Source: Marisa cornuarietis
Taxonomy: Eukaryota; Mollusca; Gastropoda; Architaenioglossa; Ampullariidae
NCBI GenBank assembly: GCA_004794655.1
Contig: SMMW01000620.1
Span: forward strand, 135,001-199,000
DNA length: 64,000 nucleotides
Direction of reading: 5' to 3'
The notes below the pieces were generated by a model that did no database searches, was not told where the DNA came from, and was given only the letters and a program-made list of their open reading frames with translations. Numbering within the stretch: position 1 is the stretch's first letter; every line of letters begins with the position of its first letter. Both the position numbers and the translations under genes were made by a program. Below, one piece after another: positions 24,233 through 37,100 of this stretch.

Positions 24233-24517
24233 TGAAATCGTCTTTCATCCTTTTGCCTGCAGTGTCTTCCCCCTTTCAGTTTGCAATCATGTCTGGGCCA
24301 AGAGCTTATTCACGTGCTCCCCTCACATGCTGTTGGATGTCTAACATTTCGTTTTGGCATCAGCTTTGAAATTAGTTTCCTGCTCGACCTGGGCTAACCT
24401 TGAATTAGGTGTTGATGCTACACCGTGCTCTTCTGGTTCTGTGTTAAAAAGAATCTGTTGCATTTTCAAATAGATATGATGCTGTCTAAGCATTCCAAAA
24501 ATGTACTTTTCAATATC

Positions 24518-24523
24518 AATAAA
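24518..24523 (+). terminator. Relic poly(A) signal of copy C
   Basis: AATAAA at the position equivalent to 7352 and 18464. Confidence 0.5.
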
Positions 24524-24559
24524 ATGAACCGTGTCAATCTCTCCTGTCATTACTGATTT

Positions 24560-25470
24560 ACATTATAGGAGGTTAGATGTGCTTGTGTGGTCATTCAATC
24601 ATTTGTTTATACATTCTTTCATTTATCATTCAGTTAGTTAATCTTTCAGTCATTCATTCAGCTTCAATCAGGGAGATCAGATTTTTTATATAATTTGCAT
24701 GTGTGTGTGCTTATGGATATGAATATTGTGTTGACAATGCATCCTTGCACAAAGAACACATTCTTTCATTAAAATGTTATGCAAAAAAAAACCCGACGTC
24801 AATTCTTGAATCAATTTGTCCTTGTCACAACATATGTGGTGATGTCTAGCAGCTAAGGACTATCAGCTGTCTGTATGTATGTGTTCTCTATTACATTGCT
24901 TATGTGACAGGCAATTCAACATTGTTACATTTAAAGCATTAGTGAGAGGCATAGCAAAAAAGAAAAAAAAAAGTTTCCATACATAAAATAAGGACAGCTG
25001 GCAAATTTACAGAATAACATCTTGTTTTATTTTCTATCGCAAAACCTTTTTTTTCTCAATCACCTATTTTTGCAGGAAACCTGTAAAAAAGATCTGATGG
25101 TTCAAGTCTTCGCAAGATATAAAGAAGTTTGAAGATGAAAACTATAAAATCATGTTACTAAATTTTTCATACGAGACCCAAATATTTGCATATGATAATG
25201 AAGATAATTGGGTTAGTTATTTCAATTTTATGTCCACATCTATAAATAAATTAACGAAATATCTGTAATGGGAAAGAGAGGTTAGGCAGACAGGCATTTG
25301 TTACCTGCCCTTGGCTCAATATCTGAAACATTTTATCTGCAGAATGTGCACTGGCTGCTTTTCAAAAGCTTCTGATATATCTTTCGTGCAAACTTGTAAC
25401 CTTCCTTAATGCAGCACATTTGTTCCCACAACATTTTTGAATTTTTCTTCTTAGTCCTGTTTGCCCCCCC
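24560..25470. other. Intergenic, nothing recognised
   Basis: AT-rich sequence without coding signals or identifiable repeats beyond short A- and C-runs. Confidence 0.5.
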
Positions 25471-25479
25471 CCACCCCCA

Positions 25480-25690
25480 CCCCCTGCAGCATAGGGCCGC
25501 AACCATACCACGCCAACGGATCTGGCTCTGGGCGTCCTTCTACAGTTTGGTCCATGTCACTGTGGCTTCTTCCACCTCCCTGTGGACCTGTCTCCTAAAC
25601 ATCTGTCTGGTTGTTCCAACCCTTCGCTTCCTGTTGGTGATGGTCACACACATGTCTCAGATCCGTACAGAAGGACTGACTTAGTATCTT
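25480..25690 (-). mobile_element. RTE-like LINE 3' fragment
   Basis: The minus strand reads KSVLLYGSETC, a segment near the end of LINE reverse transcriptases, followed closely by RQVHREVEEATVTWTKL, a stop, and KDAQSQIRWRGMVAALC, the WR..V.ALC end of RTE-type ORFs. The sequence between these segments in complete elements is missing, so this is an internally deleted, dead copy. Confidence 0.7.
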
Positions 25691-25727
25691 TAATTTCCAA
25701 AGATTACTGAAAACAAAATATATTTAT

Positions 25728-25882
25728 CTGCACCAGAAATTTGGAATATCCTGTTTAATAACAAAATATAATCTTTCCAACAGAGATTCAAGTTTTTAAT
25801 TATTTCTGCACCAGAAATTTGGAATATCCTGTTTAATAACAAATTTAATCTTTCCAACAGAGATTCAGGTTTTTGATTATTT
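25728..25882 (+). repeat. 78-bp tandem duplication within a CR1-like fragment
   Basis: Two near-identical copies start at 25728 and 25806. Each plus-strand copy reads APEIWNILFNN followed by FQQRF-like residues, matching the AP.LWN.LP...I...FK motif at the end of CR1-like reverse transcriptase ORFs. Confidence 0.65.
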
Positions 25883-26320
25883 CCTATAAAATACCATTCC
25901 AAAAACCATGTCAAGTGCTTCTTATAATTAATTCAAGGCTCAATACAAGATATCTGATAGCAAGTTCAGTTCAAAAATACAAATACCTTGTTTACTTTCA
26001 TCTGGGACGCAAAAATATTTATAAATAAAATAATGCAAAACATTTCCAAGACGCCTTCTGAATAACAATCTCCTAATAATCAAATTTTCTGGTCTAAAAA
26101 TCATACACCTTAACAGCACAAGAGGGATAAATGATAATAAAGTGTAAGCCACAAAACTTAAGAATTTACAGAGTATATACACAAGGCCAAGAAAATGATG
26201 AGTCTTTATAGAACTGAAGGTACAAATGCACAAATAATTGTAATAAAGTGAAGAATTTGTTCTTTCAATATGTTGCACAACTTAAAAGCATTCAATAGCA
26301 ACTTTTCCTGATGTAGATTT

Positions 26321-26326
26321 TTTATT
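26321..26326 (-). terminator. Possible poly(A) signal of the H-type lectin gene
   Basis: AATAAA on the minus strand about 650 bp after the stop codon. Other weaker candidates exist nearby, so the 3' end is uncertain. The span 26,330-26,975 would be 3'UTR. Confidence 0.3.
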
Positions 26327-26975
26327 GTTCATATTCTAAATATCCAGGAAAAGAACTTGTGTTATTATTTTTTATGACAACATGAATTATAAAATATAAC
26401 CATAAACAACCAAAAAGTCTTTCCCAATTTGTGAAATCCATAAATTAAAGAGCACAAGAGAAATAAAATCTGAGACTATAACCAATATTGCTGTCATGTT
26501 AATAAAATAATGCTTACGTCTCATTAAAAAAAATCGAAACCATTAAAAAAAAAGATACACAAGCAAGACCACTGCAAACTAACACAAGAAAAACAGTCAA
26601 GGGACATAACCTAGGAACAGCAAGACAAAAACATTACAAATTGACCGATTTGCTCAAATCACAATGTCACAGATCTGGTGTACTAAGGCCCTAAGGACTA
26701 CGATGGTTATAAACACAGTGATGATCCAGTTAGTCAGGTTTAAATGCATTTATCATATCATCTCTGCAGCAACATCTAAGAAATGTTAAAATAAATGACA
26801 GGTACAAGAAGCCCACAAACCATGTACAAGTTATTACCATAACTTTCTAGACAAGACTGTTTTTAACATTTCTCTTTTTTGATATGACATAGGCAGTCAA
26901 AAATATTAAAAAGTTCCTCAACCATGACTACATTATTTTTAACATCTAAAAAGAAGAGGTTTTTTTTTTTTCATT

Positions 26976-29900
26976 TTAGCCGTTTCTAGAAGTATCTGAT
27001 CCCTTTCCAGCAGCAATCCAGCTGACCGTGAGGCTGCTAAACCTTCTGTCACGGACGGAGCACTGTGCACTAAAGCCAGTCTGAGTCACATGTACATCAT
27101 CCATCTCGAAGGAGAACAAGTCGCCTCCATTACTGACACCACTCTGTGCAAAAATGACCTGGGGAACTTCTGTGAAGTTGACTTTCCGAAAGCTGATTTG
27201 AACTTTGTAGGTATCCTCGTTGCAGTCAAAAAACCCCATTTCCACTGCAAAATGAAATAATATAATACTAATAAAACAATATCACATTAGAGACAAGCAC
27301 CTAACTAAGCTCATGACTAAAAAAAAAAAACTTAGAAAAAATACTATTTTCGAATTACAAGAAACTATCATGGTAAATAGTCTTCAACACAACCCCTAGT
27401 ATCGTCTTGTGATTATTTACATTTAGTTATATGAACACCACATAAACATTCACATTTACATGTGATTTTATAATAATTTTAACAGGCTACTCTTACCTTG
27501 TTTTATCTTGCTAACGCGCTCTTGCAGATCTGTAAATTTCAAAATAATATATCTCATTTCATTGTACTTGATTAAAGTTTAATTCTGATATGTCTAGAGC
27601 AACTGGGAAAATAAGTAGACTCCTGAAGTTAGTATCACATTATACTTCTTGAACAACAGCTTCCCAAACATTCTTTTCACTGAAAGAATACAGATGGCAA
27701 CATAAAAATTATGATCAAACTTTACATGAAAAAATATTTTCTAAGAAATTTGTGAAAGAAAGTAGCAAACTGCTTACAGACCTTTTCATTTATATGTTTA
27801 TTAATTTGGTTATAGAGACAAAGAAGGGTGTTGACAACTTGCATTTACCTTACAAAAAAGGGAATATATAGCTCATTTTCCCGCACTGGAGCGAGTTTAA
27901 TGCGCTGATACAAGGGACAACAGATTTTAGTGCTGTATGACAATCAGGCAAACATACATACACACATGCACAGTAAACATTGTCAGTAGCATGAAGGAAC
28001 ACAGAGAGAAGGTGGAGAAAGTAACAGTAAACATATTTCTGAAAAAGGCCACCAAAAGCAATAGAGCATAAACAGAGATGGAAATAGAGCATAAACAGAG
28101 TATCACAAAATCATATTCTAGTGGTCTTTTATGATAAAGAAGCATGAAAAATATTATATTAATGTTTTTCTTTTCATAACACCTGGATTTGTCAAGAAAA
28201 CAGGAAGTGATGAAAGAATAGTATTTCTAAAAAATAGCATTGTCAGGACACAATCTAATTGTTCTCTTCAACCCTGGGATGGAGTTAGTTTGTACTCATT
28301 GTCACTTCAAAGATAATGGCTACAAATGCCATTGGATCAACTTTATTTAGAGATCTGTTTAAACAGATCTCTGCTTTCTTTAAACGTGCAGTGCAAGCTT
28401 CATTCCCACTTTGTACTCAAGAATTTGCTCAAAACGCTTCAAAATCCAAAGAATGAGGCTGCGCCTAACTGGCATGACACATCTTGTGTTCCACTTTTGT
28501 TTCTTGATATACCTGGTTGTCACTGCAGTTGATATGTAGTTTGTGCCTGTGTGTTCAACACTGACTTTTAGTTTCTGCTGTTTTTTTGTGATCAACTGAA
28601 TAAATCGTGCAGACTTTTATTCTTCAACAATTCTTCGGAGCATTGCCAGTTTCACCCATTATCTTTTCAGCATCAACATTTCGTACATATGTAAACCACA
28701 TGAACCTCTCATTGGAGTATTTTGCTAGTGTGCAGTTATTTAAATTATGACTGACTTTGTTGTACACACAATTATTCTGGTTTCAATGTTTTAGTTTATT
28801 TCTTCTTGCCCCTCGAGGAGCATAAACTTGCAACAATGATACTGTTGCGGTTTCTGTAACAGCTTGTGTTTTACGTGAATGAGTTGTTAGCTCAAAGCAA
28901 AACCCCCAACATGGAGGGCCAGGGTGCAACATTTTAGTCTGGCCTCTACCCTGACAAACCTGTTTGGCTTGGCTTGACCTGCCAGGAGCTCAAGGCTCCT
29001 GCCGAGATAGCTCTGTGGATCGATGAGGTGCACAAGCCACCACATCACTACAGGGTAAGTTGCACCAATTGGCGGTGGCTAGTTTCACTGTATTTTTCAC
29101 CAACTCTGTCATTCTTGTTCCCAGATCTACTATTTAACTACAACTTTGCATTTGTTACACGATCATGTAGATCCTAGCTTATCTACGATGATTTGCTCTA
29201 TGGACAAGGGCTCATTCCAATTATATATTGATCTGCTTTTATCCCAGATTAATAGTGGATCTGAACTATAAGCTTTAGATCTGTACCTCTTGCACATCCC
29301 AATCTGTGAAAAGATCATCTGTGAAAGCTGGCATACAGTTAAACGTCTTGACATTCCACTATTATATAGGTGAATTTGTACTACTTCTTTTATGATGGCT
29401 TGTGAACTCATTCTGCAGGCAACCCAATGAGCAGCCAAAACATTTCATTGCCCTGTTGCTGTGTGTGTGTGTGTGACTATACTGCATTACATTTACTCAA
29501 TTGTCAGGTGTAGACATATTTTAAACAAAATTCATTCAATTTTTTACTGCTATTATCATTACCATCTATTTTTCGCTGCATCTTGGCTAGTTCTGTCACA
29601 AAATCAATGTCACCAGGAATACCACAAACATGACGCTTAAGAAAGGTAGACAATGATGATTTTTGTACAAGCCCAGGAAAAACACCAAAATTCTGCAACA
29701 GAGTAATAAAACGTGAACATTACTTTCAGATCTTTCTTTGCTTAAGGCTAAGATATACAGGTCTGCATGAAAATACATAGCTGTAAAGCACAATTATCTA
29801 TTATTAGAGATAATTGTTACTGTAAATAACAAGGATTTAAGCAATGATTCAAGTTCATTCACGTAACTACTACTAACAAATCCTGAGCATAATAGTGTGT

Positions 29901-30655
29901 TAAGATGCACATTTATGTGAAGGATTCTTGTAAAGTAGCTAAATCTGCCTCAGGAAACTGAGAAATTCAATTCAAAAGAACAAATAATTCACGTGTATCA
30001 GGTAAGCTATAGCATTTCTTGTGTATAATGAAATCCAGTGAATGTGTATCTTTCCTGAGATAATAATAATTCCTTTTATTCGCCAAGTGACATAGCACGA
30101 GGAACTTGACTTGATAATGATATCTTTGTAATAGTAATCTATGTCATATACCATAGCAAGGAAAAATGTCAGCGCAAATGTGAGGACGGCCGCCAATGCG
30201 GTTGTAATAACCAGTGGCTTGATTAGCTCGTGGAGGTTTGGTTGAATTGATGTGACGTAAATATCTCGAACAGCTGCCACTATCGTTGCAAAAGAAGACA
30301 AAAAGTCGCTTCTGCCCGAAGAACTGCCTGGACGCCTCTCCGACTGGTCATGCTCTGAAAGTGCTGGGGTTACCATTACGTCTACAGCGCCAGAATCATC
30401 GCGGCGTCTTGTTATTGTTCTCAGAAGAATACGATCTTCTTGGTCCTCAGAGATCAAACTGCCTAGACGAGTCATGAAAACCCACTCTTCTGGCACAATC
30501 AGACCATTTTGTGTGATAGATGTGCGGAAATCCTTCAGTTTGATATCCAGACTCGTAATGAAAATGGCTTGATTGGGGTGGTCTGGTTGACAAATTGCTA
30601 GCTCTAGCATATCGGTAGCGTCGATGAAACCGTTGACGGGAAAATCATCAGCCAT
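26976..30655 (-). CDS. Predicted type II membrane protein with C-terminal H-type lectin domain
   Basis: Four coding exons, read right to left: 30655-30152, 29692-29563, 27529-27497 and 27244-26976 (936 nt, 311 aa). All introns are GT-AG with matching phases (0, 1, 1). Residues 1-146 are polar without a signal peptide and contain an acidic start and an RRR-rich stretch. Residues about 147-168 form one hydrophobic membrane span. Residues 169-222 include a charged, coiled-coil-prone stalk (ELAKMQRKID, LQERVSKIKQ). Residues about 235-300 match the H-type lectin domain: KVQISFRKVNF, PQVIF, HVTQTGFSAQ and a closing LTVSWIA. This domain binds N-acetylgalactosamine-type sugars in snail agglutinins. 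The inferred topology places the lectin outside or in the secretory lumen. The N-terminal half is not recognised. Exon 3 is only 33 nt. Confidence 0.8.
28800..29065. mobile_element. Probable LINE-derived fragment in the lectin gene's intron 2
   Basis: The stretch with CCCCCAACATGGAGGGCCAG, TGGCCTCTACCCTGAC and AGGAGCTCAAGGCTCCTGCC resembles a repeat seen widely in animal genomes as part of non-LTR elements, recalled from general knowledge. No clean reading frame remains. The rest of the intron (27,530-28,800 and 29,070-29,560) holds nothing recognisable apart from a short (GT)n at 29,459-29,475. Confidence 0.35.
30060..30125 (-). mobile_element. Short retroelement tail in intron 1 of the lectin gene
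   Basis: ATAATAATAATTCC followed by TTTTATTCGCCAAGTGACAT and AGGAACTTGACTTG has the look of a retroelement 3' end with a trinucleotide tail. It lies just inside intron 1, about 25 bp beyond the donor at 30151. The open frame that continues through it is not coding. Confidence 0.4.
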
Positions 30656-31139
30656 TTTCGGCGATTTGCTTAAAGACGTAGTTGCGTATGTGACACTTGT
30701 GTTCTAAATCAGTGGTGTGGAGTAAATCACGCAATAAATTTTAAGACTATTAGCTCTTTGTACCACTTGTTTTTAAAAGTATTTTTAACATATTAATACT
30801 ATTGATAAGATACAATTACGTAACTGTTTTTCTTCCTGCTGAGTAGGGAGGATTCTGCTAAAAATTATTTTGATCATATAAATAATAATTTTCTAATTAT
30901 TGTTTGAATAATGTAGAGTCTTAATTATTGATTAGATTAATTAGACTATTAGTTAAATTTCATGTTATTTAAGGTCATGACATTTTCCATAATTATGGAA
31001 CATTATTATGATTACGGATTTCTCCCCTTGATAGTGTTTGCAGCAGAACAGAAAAACAACAGCTGATCATTGCTGTGTACCTGTCAGCGACGCAAGTACC
31101 TTTATCCAGAAGCAGCTTGTTTGTTTGACTTGGGGCAAT
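30656..31139. promoter_or_regulatory. Divergent promoter region between lectin gene and AMP deaminase
   Basis: Only 484 bp separate the two start codons, which face away from each other. The central part is very AT-rich (30,770-31,010) and no clear TATA box pairs with either gene. 5'UTR of both genes must lie here unless upstream exons exist. Confidence 0.55.
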
Positions 31140-34100
31140 ATGGAAGATTCAAACCATGTTGTCAATGAAGATGCAAAGATAAAAAAGAGTGAGTTTGTCA
31201 ATCCATAAATCTTTTCTTCTTATAATTTAAGATTCTAGTTCTTCCACGGTAATGAAAGCTGGAGCGCTTGTCTGAGTTACCCCAGGTTTTTTTTTTTTTT
31301 GGTTCTCTGCTGCGCATATCCCTGATAATGCCACTTAGATTTGTACGTAAGATTCATGAAATCATGAGTTATATTTAACAACGAAGTTTTCGGGAAGAAG
31401 TCGGAGGAAAGTTTTAAAAAGTCAGAGAAAATACTTTATCATGAAACTGATGCTTCGATTAGTGTGTAACAAGGCTGTTAATGCAGTCACTTGCTAGTCC
31501 TATCCCACACTGAATTCACTCTCATTTTTCGCCCTTGTCTGCCTCTTTCCTTTGCTTGGTCTTTGACCACTTATTGTTCATATTCCTGTTTTGTAAAGAT
31601 AAATGTCCATTAATTGGGTCTTCTTTCTTGAAGTGCTGCGCCTGACATCTTCAGCACCATGCAGTCTTTAAGTTTGTTTGTTGTTAATGCTGAGGCTCAG
31701 AGCCAATGAAATTGGTAAAAATAATAAAATTGCTAGGATAACGGACAAGTCCTTCGAACTGGCTGAAAAATCACTGTATGAAAATGAATGATGAGTACAC
31801 TTTTATTTTCTGATATAGTAATGTTCCTTTCTCATTCGGTCACATCTCCTGTTGCCTACCTTGATGCCTCACACTCTAGAGCATCACATCAGTGAAAAGC
31901 ACATTAAGTACATCTTCTTTAGCTTTTCAGGATCTGTCATCTTATTTGACTGTTGATTTTACTTAAACATTAAATCTTCATTTGTCTGCAATAGACTTTT
32001 GCCACTCTTTATTCATAATCCTTCTCATTGTCTTTCTTAATAAGAGCCTAGAACAATGCTTCATTGTTCTCCATAAGCAAAAGGCTGGTTATATTACTTG
32101 CTTCTTCATGGGTCACTGTTTATGCTTGAGTTTATTAAAAGATTGTTGGTTCACAGATAGTTACCCTTGATTTCATTGCCTTACCTGTTATAAGGTAAAG
32201 GTCATCCCCTATCCTTTTAGTCAGTAGGGAATGAGATGTTAGATATCATACTTTACTTGGGGCCATCATTTTTGAGTGTAGTGCCAATCTATTTTTCTCT
32301 TTGCCTTACCTCCCCCAACCCTGTATGGTCAAGTGGAGTCCTGACAGGTGAATCAAGTTTGCTGTATCACATGAGTATTAAACTGGCACACCTCTGGGCT
32401 TAGACACCACTGTTCTGACCACTTGGCTGTCCTTCCCCAAAACTGTCAAACACTAGTAGCCAAGATGGGCCCTTGGCTCTGGCCATGCTGATCTCCTCTC
32501 TGTGCTACATGCTACTCTTGAACACTTTAGAGCATCACTTGATTTCTTTTTTTTTAGGTCTCGTATTTGGAATTTTTTTTATCCCTGTCCCTTCATTCTG
32601 TTTTCATGTTACAACCATTTACACCAGGCTTAATATTTGTGAAGAAACTGCAGGGAGAAGGGATTAACTAAATAGCCCAAGGCTTAAGGGGACACTTCTG
32701 CTCGCTTGCGTCACCCGACTTCCAACATCCTCATGCCTCACTCAAATACTCTCTTCCCACTTGCATGTGCAACAACACCTGACAGTACAGTAGAAAAAGT
32801 AATAGCAAATTATTATTAACACAAAAAAGAAAAATTATGTTGAGCATGATAGAATCAAAATATACATATATGTTACACATCCAAAAAGAACACTTCCCTC
32901 ACAGCTAGATATTTGTGGTTCCAAACAAATGAAACCCCCTCCCCCATCACATCCCTGGGACATAAACACCTGCCCATCCTTGCACACAGCTGGGAGTATG
33001 GCTGTGTCCTCACAACTGACTGCCTCCGTGATGACCAGTAGTAGACAGCCTTGGCACGCTACTGGCAGAGATCACTGCTGGTTGCCCGAGGCAACAAACC
33101 ATTGATGAAGATGGTGAGCCTTTGACACTGCGCCCCCAATGCCGCTTACACAGCTGCTCCAACCAGTTGTCCCAGGCAATGAACAGCAGCTGTGGTGAAG
33201 ATTATTAGGTGACAGCTGTGTCTGGCACCGGCTCCAGACGACCAAGAATTCCAGGGAAACACAGACACTACATCACAGCGGTTTCCCCAGGCATTGGAGG
33301 GCAGTGTTGTTGTTACCGGTATTTCTTTCTTCTCATCTGTGAGGAACGGCAACCCTTGCTTTACAATTCTTCTTACAGACTACAAATGCCAGCAAGTAGC
33401 ACGTCACATTCTCATGGAATTGGCATCCCTTATACAGACTTATTGCTTGCAGGTGCGATGGCACTCAGACAGCAGTCCCTTCTGGAGTAATAGGAAAGGG
33501 CCTATCACTAACCTTTTCCATATTATAAATCTAACTGGTCAGCTGACCATGTGACCCCCTCCCCTCCAGACCAAAACAACCATAAACTATCCATGTATGT
33601 CAAACATAAAAACAGACAAAAAGCCTCGTGGCTTTCAAGTCGCGGCCCTGACCCTTCCTCCAACTTTGCCTTAAGTAACTCTATACTACCACCCCCCCAC
33701 CAATCTTTAGGCTCATAGTTGACAGCATACATCACTGTGGCCTCTTACATCATAAAAACGGCCAGAAGGGCTTCCCCTTTTGCCCGCTACACTGACCATA
33801 ATGTACCTGTAAACATAGTTTTAGATGACCATTTTGTTTTGGCTTTGAACCAGGCTGGTTCATGGCACTATTATTACCACTATGTCATGAGTATAAAAGT
33901 TTTGGATTCTTAAAAGCCTAGTGGGGCACATTATTTTCTCCAAAGTCTGTGCATGATACCATTTCCCCAAATCTGGATGATCCCTCTATTCTTAAGATCA
34001 TCAGTACTCTCTGTGCCATCTGGCAAGTGAGGCGACAGCAAGGGACCTCCATTTGGTTCTTTCTGCTGCTGTTCGGGCATTGTTTTGAGTGATTGGCCTC

Positions 34101-37100
34101 TGTTCTTCAGGTCCTTTGCGATGGTTTGCCTCCATGTCTTTTTGGCCCTTCCTCTGTTCCTCTTTCCCTGCATTGTCCATTGCAGGGCTTTTCTGGGGAT
34201 TGAGTCTGGAGGCATGCAGCACATATGTCCTAACCATCGCCAGCGCTGCAGTTGGATTGCTTTTGCCAAGGTGCAGGTTCTTTCCCTCTCCCACATCTCT
34301 TCATTTGAGATGGTGTTGGGCCAGAAAATCTTTTGTATGCACCACAAACACTTGGTTTGGAACACTTCTAGCTTTTTCTCAACGGAGCGTTGAAGGTTGT
34401 GGTCTTCCAGCACTCTGACCCATTCTTAAGATACAAGTGTAAAAACATCATCATGCACAGAAAGAAATTAAACTCATGATGTCATGTTTGTCCACAGATT
34501 CAGCTGTTAACATAATTATATATGCTCGTAACTCCCATTGGCTGTTGCATCAGCTTAAACATATTGTGTTGTTGACCTCTTTCTGTGCATGGTGATTCTT
34601 GTATGCATGTTTCTGGAGAATGGAAGAAGGGTATTTATCCAGACTTTGAGAAATAGCATCTTGCACTGAGCTTTTCTTTGGTCATTAAAAAAATGCAGCA
34701 CACTAGACATTTACAGAAAATGTTTCTACATTGATTGCGTTATTTAGAATACATGAAGTAAATAACGGCAAAATATAAGAGAATGACAATAATGTGATTT
34801 GTTATCATTATTTTGGCACAGATGATCCGCTATCTCCAAAGTTTACATCTTCAAAACTGAAGTTCCAGAAGCAGAGACAATCCAGAGTCGATGACAAACT
34901 TGTGGAGCTTGCTGGATCTATTCTTCCAAGGACTAAATATGGATCTGACCATAGAAACAGTGTGACAACAACAGCACCTTATGAAATGCCAGAATATCCT
35001 ATTGAACAGAAGGAAGAGAGAGAGTACTTTGAACGTCAGTACTCCCAAAGGTGAACAGTTACATCTTTTTAAACACATCTTTTTCTCTGTTGTTTATATA
35101 TTTGAGTGTGTGTGTGTGTGTGTATGAAATCTTGCTTCTCTGTTTTTCATAAAATACTTTAAAAATGTCTTATTTCTTTTGTTGTTGCACGTGGTGCCTT
35201 TAATGCACAGTAATTAATTTATTACAAGGCAGTGATAACATTGCCTGAGCACATAGATGAAACAATGGTAAAATTATAGTTTTTACTAAATGTCAGCTGA
35301 TTTTCAATTTTCAAACATCTCATTTACTAGTGTAAATGTGAAATTACCTGGGTGTCAGCATGAGGTGTATAATGTGCTTGTAAGACAAGAAGAAGCATAT
35401 TATACATGTTACACCATATGCAGTTATGATGGTATGCACTTAAAGAATCTTGAGATTACTTATCTTTAATAACGAACAAAACGATCCAGAACAGTGCTTA
35501 AGAAGTGTAAATATGTGTAAATTTTGGTAATCTGTCACAAGTAATAATAATAATAACGAACATTTTTTAGCACTTTTCCAATTATTTGCACAGAGTGCTT
35601 TACAGAACTGATAGACTTATCCACATAAACGGCATCACTTAACACCATGCATCCATATTCACATGTAACAATCAATCAATCCTCTTCGTGCTAGTTGCAC
35701 ATAAGGCCTCAACCAGAGCTCGCCACTGATGTCGATTGGCTGAAACTTGCTCCAGGCGACCCCATGTCTAGCCCTTTCCTTTCATCTCCCTTTCCACTGT
35801 ATTCACATGTAACAAACATGCTCATTTCTACAACAGACACACCTGCTCATACACAAGGTAAATAGAGACACGCTATGCTCGCTTCTGGTCAGGACAGTTT
35901 CACAGTGAAGTCTCTGTTCTGAAAAAATGCATCTTAAGTTTAGACTTAAAGGTGGTAAGAGAGAGTGATGAAGGCGATGGGTAATCTGTCATTATTGTCA
36001 TTAGTATTAACATATATGTTTTGACCAGAATGTACAGACATAAATTGGATGTGACACTTTTGACACATGAATATTGTGCTTATAATCAAGGCTTTTAATT
36101 TTGAATATAATTTTTTTCTTTTTAATATGAGTTTTAAGATGTAGTGACACTTTCTGAGGTAAAAGGAGACTACCGTTTTTGCTATCATGCTTTATCTAAA
36201 ACTGGAAAGAAATTGAGCAAAATACCTTCCTCCAATATGCAATGAGATATGGAAAACTCTCAAGAAATTGTATTTTTAGATGAAATGGCAAACCTTGTGA
36301 TTGGTTATTAGCACAGACAAGCAGCATGCCCAGCTTCTGATTAGTCATAACCAACTGGACAGCAAACCCAGCATCCATGACGATTGCCTTTTCAATGTCA
36401 GCACATTGAAATTCCAAGATTGAACTGCAACATGCTTATTTTTACTTTTTAGAAGATTATAAGTGATAGTGAGGTTTAAGGGAATGATTAGTTACTTGGG
36501 TATGGGTTATTATGCAGACAAAATTATCTTTAGCCATCAGAGTATTCCACTTGTAACCATCTCCACCTGCTCATTACTCACATCCACTTGGTTTGTGCAT
36601 TTTTCTCATCCTCCCTGCACCTCACAGCTGCTATGCAAATAGCTGTTGAACCCTTCAGTTTTTTCATATTAGTTCCCATTACTTCTATTAGTAATTATAA
36701 AAATTTAGTGGATTTAAATAGAGCATAACTTGTTTTACAGCAAGGTCTGTGATATACACAAAAACAATTATGTGTATACAAACGTGGGAAAAAACATAAA
36801 TATGTATACATTTGGTGTATAAATCACATATGTAAATGTGCACACACTAACATATATGCATGTATATAAATATAGAGTTTTTAAAGTGCAGAATTGCACT
36901 CTTAAATGAACTTGCTCATAATCCTTAACTCCTTCAGTTCAGAGTGTCACACTCATCCACTGAGTGAACATGGTTTTTTTTATTGCACGTTGGACTGAAC
37001 TGGAAAATGTTAATCCTAGTTTTGATAGTGGAAATAAGAGTTTTAAAGAATTACAGTTAATTGAAAACGGCGCAAGGGAAAAAAGACTTGGAAAAACAGA

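Larger units (their letters stand above)
31190..34821. other. AMP deaminase intron 1
   Basis: Besides the SINE and the MITE/LINE listed separately, the stretches 31,190-32,160 and 32,450-33,910 show no coding exon compatible with the phase (1) needed. Short open frames near 33,200-33,550 on both strands have no recognised match. Confidence 0.45.

Noticed and set aside
29972..30151. Continuation of the lectin gene's first frame to a stop at 29,972
   Set aside because: It runs into a retroelement tail; the GT donor at 30151 joins in phase to the next exons and gives a coherent protein.
34085..34418. Plus-strand frames of 102 and 109 codons
   Set aside because: Antisense of the LINE reverse transcriptase fragment.
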